Below are positions 7,252 through 8,316 of a stretch of 8,316 nucleotides of DNA, in pieces (the first letter of the stretch is position 1; each line of letters begins with the position of its first letter). Source of the stretch: Desulfobacterales bacterium. GTDB taxonomy: Bacteria > Desulfobacterota > Desulfobacteria > Desulfobacterales > Desulfobacteraceae. The stretch covers positions 1 through 8,316 of the forward strand of contig JAKSBM010000194.1 in the NCBI GenBank assembly GCA_022361135.1, given 5' to 3'. A program made the translations under genes and the position numbers. The notes beneath the pieces were generated by a model. The model was given only the letters and a program-made list of their open reading frames with translations, did no database searches and had not been told where the DNA came from.

Positions 7252-7286
7252 GGGGCTAAACTAAACGTTCATTCGCTTAATGTCAA
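7252..7286 (-). promoter_or_regulatory. tetR promoter with embedded operator
   Basis: Read on the minus strand, a perfect -35 TTGACA (7281-7286) is followed by a 17-base spacer (7264-7280) and a weak -10 TAGTTT (7258-7263). The spacer is almost filled by GAATGAACGTTTA (7262-7274 in plus coordinates), the third copy of the putative operator. A start seven bases past the -10 falls on the A of the tetR ATG. The layout fits direct autorepression. Confidence 0.5.
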
Positions 7287-7373
7287 TGGTGAATCGGATT
7301 CAGTATTGTTTTTTGGGCGTCTATATTATTTGCCGTCTTTTAGAATAGGGTGAAAAATTAATGGCTTAGGCCG

Positions 7374-7405
7374 TTGGTACCAATATGGAAGTACCACAGG
7401 TACCA
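7374..7405. promoter_or_regulatory. GGTACC repeat cluster, possible regulator binding site
   Basis: The 10-base palindrome TTGGTACCAA (7374-7383) is followed by GTACC-ACA-GGTAC (7391-7403). The outer TGGTACC (7375-7381) and GGTACCA (7399-7405) also form an exact inverted repeat. The cluster ends 15 bases before a candidate -35 box, a position suited to an activator. The regulator is unknown. Confidence 0.4.
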
Positions 7406-7420
7406 TTTTATTACGGAAAT

Positions 7421-7450
7421 TTGACACATTTGTGAGGCTGGTTAAATTAT
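7421..7450 (+). promoter_or_regulatory. Candidate sigma-70 promoter, plus strand
   Basis: A perfect -35 TTGACA (7421-7426) lies 18 bases before AATTAT (7445-7450), which matches four of six -10 positions. It would transcribe towards the gene starting at 7923, with a leader of more than 450 bases. The long leader and the imperfect -10 make this tentative. Confidence 0.33.
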
Positions 7451-7690
7451 TAGGACTAACAAACAAATGTTTGTGACCCGAAACCAAGCTGTGTGAGCCG
7501 CTTTGAAAGTCTGGGAAGATAGGCACTTGCGATTGAATTCATAATAGACAAGCCGTTGGATTTTTCAAACGCTGTAAAAAAAATGGAAAAATAGTTTATA
7601 AAAATATGATATTTTGAGCACTTAAAGTTACAAAAAAATGATTATTGAAAATCGGGCACATGAATGAATACCCATTAAGGAAGGTATGGT

Positions 7691-7922
7691 ATGCCGGTTT
7701 TCAAAAATTATCCCTCCCAAAGACAACACCCCACCCATCCATGTTCGTGTAAGGATAGATCCTACACAAGGACTGCGTTCGCAGTTCCCGGTCCGGCTAT
7801 CAACAACGCAAACCGCTACAAAACCAAGGCCGGACAGTGGTCGGCATCATATGTAAAAGTCCCTTTTCATTTGCACTTAGGGGCATGCCTTTTACACCAT
7901 GGCCAAGCCTTCGGAGGATCCC
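7691..7922 (+). promoter_or_regulatory. Hairpin-rich leader before the gene at 7923
   Basis: Four inverted repeats occur one after another: GTGTA(A)GGAT with ATCCTACAC (7747-7767), ACTGCG with CGCAGT (7772-7785), GTCCGGC with GCCGGAC (7791-7797 and 7829-7835), and TGTAAAAG with CTTTTACA (7852-7859 and 7889-7896) enclosing CCCT/AGGG. The strong ribosome-binding site follows at 7913-7917. An 80-codon frame (7691-7933) runs through, but its composition is unlike a protein. A structured 5' leader is plausible. It matches no riboswitch class I could recognise. Confidence 0.35.
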
Positions 7923-8316
7923 ATGAGAGATAATCTCATTTTAACCGTATCCCAGTTAAATGAATATCTGACCAACCTCACCGGTAGCCTGGAGTTCATG
8001 GAACATCCGGGCATCATAGAACTCCAGGAGGCCATCCAGGCCTATGAAGCCCTGCGCCTGAGCAACACGCGGGAAGAATACGTTGCTGCGGAACGGGTGC
8101 GTCTGGCCGCCCACCATGCGGAAATCCTGGACATCAATCTGCTGGGCGCCATCGATCTCCAGGTCTACAATGTCCAAGGCGAAATCCTCACCGCCCTGGG
8201 GGATACGGTGTCGTCCGACAATATCATGACCCTGCCGGCCCTGGATGCGGCCCTGCGCGCCGAGATCCCCATGGGCCTGGCACCGGGCGGTGCCGGACGG
8301 AACAGCCTGAACACCA
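7923..8316 (+). CDS. Unidentified protein, 5' part only (runs off the window)
   Basis: ATG 7923 follows a strong ribosome-binding site (GGAGG at 7913-7917, five bases before the start), and the frame stays open for 131 codons to the window edge. The translated start is MRDNLILTVSQLNEYLTNLT, followed by a charged, probably helical stretch (about residues 35-70, with LQEAIQAYEALRL and EEYVAAERVRLAA) and then a more hydrophobic part ending in APGGAGRNSLNT. There is no signal peptide or membrane helix in the visible part. LTVSQLNEYL resembles the N-terminal strand-helix of exonuclease VII large subunit, but the sequence after it does not fit that family, so I assign no function. Codons are clearly richer in G and C at third positions than in the other genes of the window, which may mean a different origin or expression class. 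Confidence 0.7.
   Translation, partial: MRDNLILTVSQLNEYLTNLTGSLEFMEHPGIIELQEAIQAYEALRLSNTREEYVAAERVRLAAHHAEILDINLLGAIDLQVYNVQGEILTALGDTVSSDNIMTLPALDAALRAEIPMGLAPGGAGRNSLNT

Larger units (their letters stand above)
7287..7690 (+). other. AT-rich non-coding region with palindromes
   Basis: No convincing gene is found; a 66-codon minus-strand frame (7326-7526) has no support. The region holds a GGTACC-type repeat cluster (7374-7405), a candidate plus-strand promoter (7421-7450) and the exact 7+1+7 inverted repeat AAAATATGATATTTT (7601-7615). It is noticeably AT-rich, with several A-runs between 7577 and 7637, as is common in upstream regions. Confidence 0.5.

Noticed and set aside
7601..7615. 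AAAATATGATATTTT as an attachment site or operator
   Set aside because: It is an exact dyad, but in very AT-rich DNA such dyads arise easily, and no integrase or second copy is present.
7795..7835. Template repeat of a diversity-generating retroelement
   Set aside because: The A-rich stretch with AAC codons is short, there is no second variable copy in the window and no reverse transcriptase gene.
7691..7933. 80-codon plus-strand frame as a small gene
   Set aside because: AAGGAAGG lies just upstream of its ATG, but the protein is rich in His, Pro and Cys with no recognisable pattern, it is packed with RNA hairpins and it overlaps the better-supported start at 7923.
1..8316. CRISPR arrays, tRNA or rRNA genes, insertion sequences
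   Set aside because: No spaced direct repeats, cloverleaf sequence, rRNA segments, transposase gene or terminal inverted repeats were seen on either strand.

Overview
The window looks like chromosomal DNA of roughly even base composition from an anaerobic or facultative bacterium. The mix of a Tat-exported binding protein, a chemoreceptor and several ferredoxin-type oxidoreductases would fit a Desulfobacterota (Desulfobacter-like) genome. That placement is inference from gene content; there is no rRNA or other marker to confirm it.

Layout. Positions 1-160 carry the possible tail of a gene entering from the left. 161-544 has no convincing gene, but it holds several small hairpins and a good intrinsic terminator (406-449). 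Two plus-strand genes follow: a Tat-exported PstS-like solute-binding protein (545-1441) and a methyl-accepting chemotaxis protein (1500-3410). They are separated by a perfect 12-bp stem-loop. Four minus-strand genes come next, listed from right to left in the direction of transcription: a TetR-family repressor (6679-7251), a short-chain dehydrogenase (5716-6615), an aldo/keto reductase with two C-terminal 4Fe-4S cluster motifs (4413-5615) and an EFR1-type flavodoxin/ferredoxin protein (3396-4229). The last one converges on and overlaps the chemoreceptor gene. 7252-7922 is non-coding, with a candidate plus-strand promoter and a hairpin-rich leader. It is followed by the start of an unrecognised GC-richer gene (7923 to the window end).

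How it works together. The binding protein and chemoreceptor probably form a ligand-sensing pair, since no ABC permease or ATPase gene is beside them. The minus-strand block is a redox cassette. Near-identical sites of the form AATTGAAyGTTCGTTT lie just upstream of the dehydrogenase and the aldo/keto reductase. A diverged third copy lies between the -35 and -10 of the tetR promoter. The simplest reading is a self-repressing TetR regulator controlling two NAD(P)H-type carbonyl oxidoreductases. The EFR1 gene has no visible copy of the site. The inducer and substrates cannot be read from the sequence.
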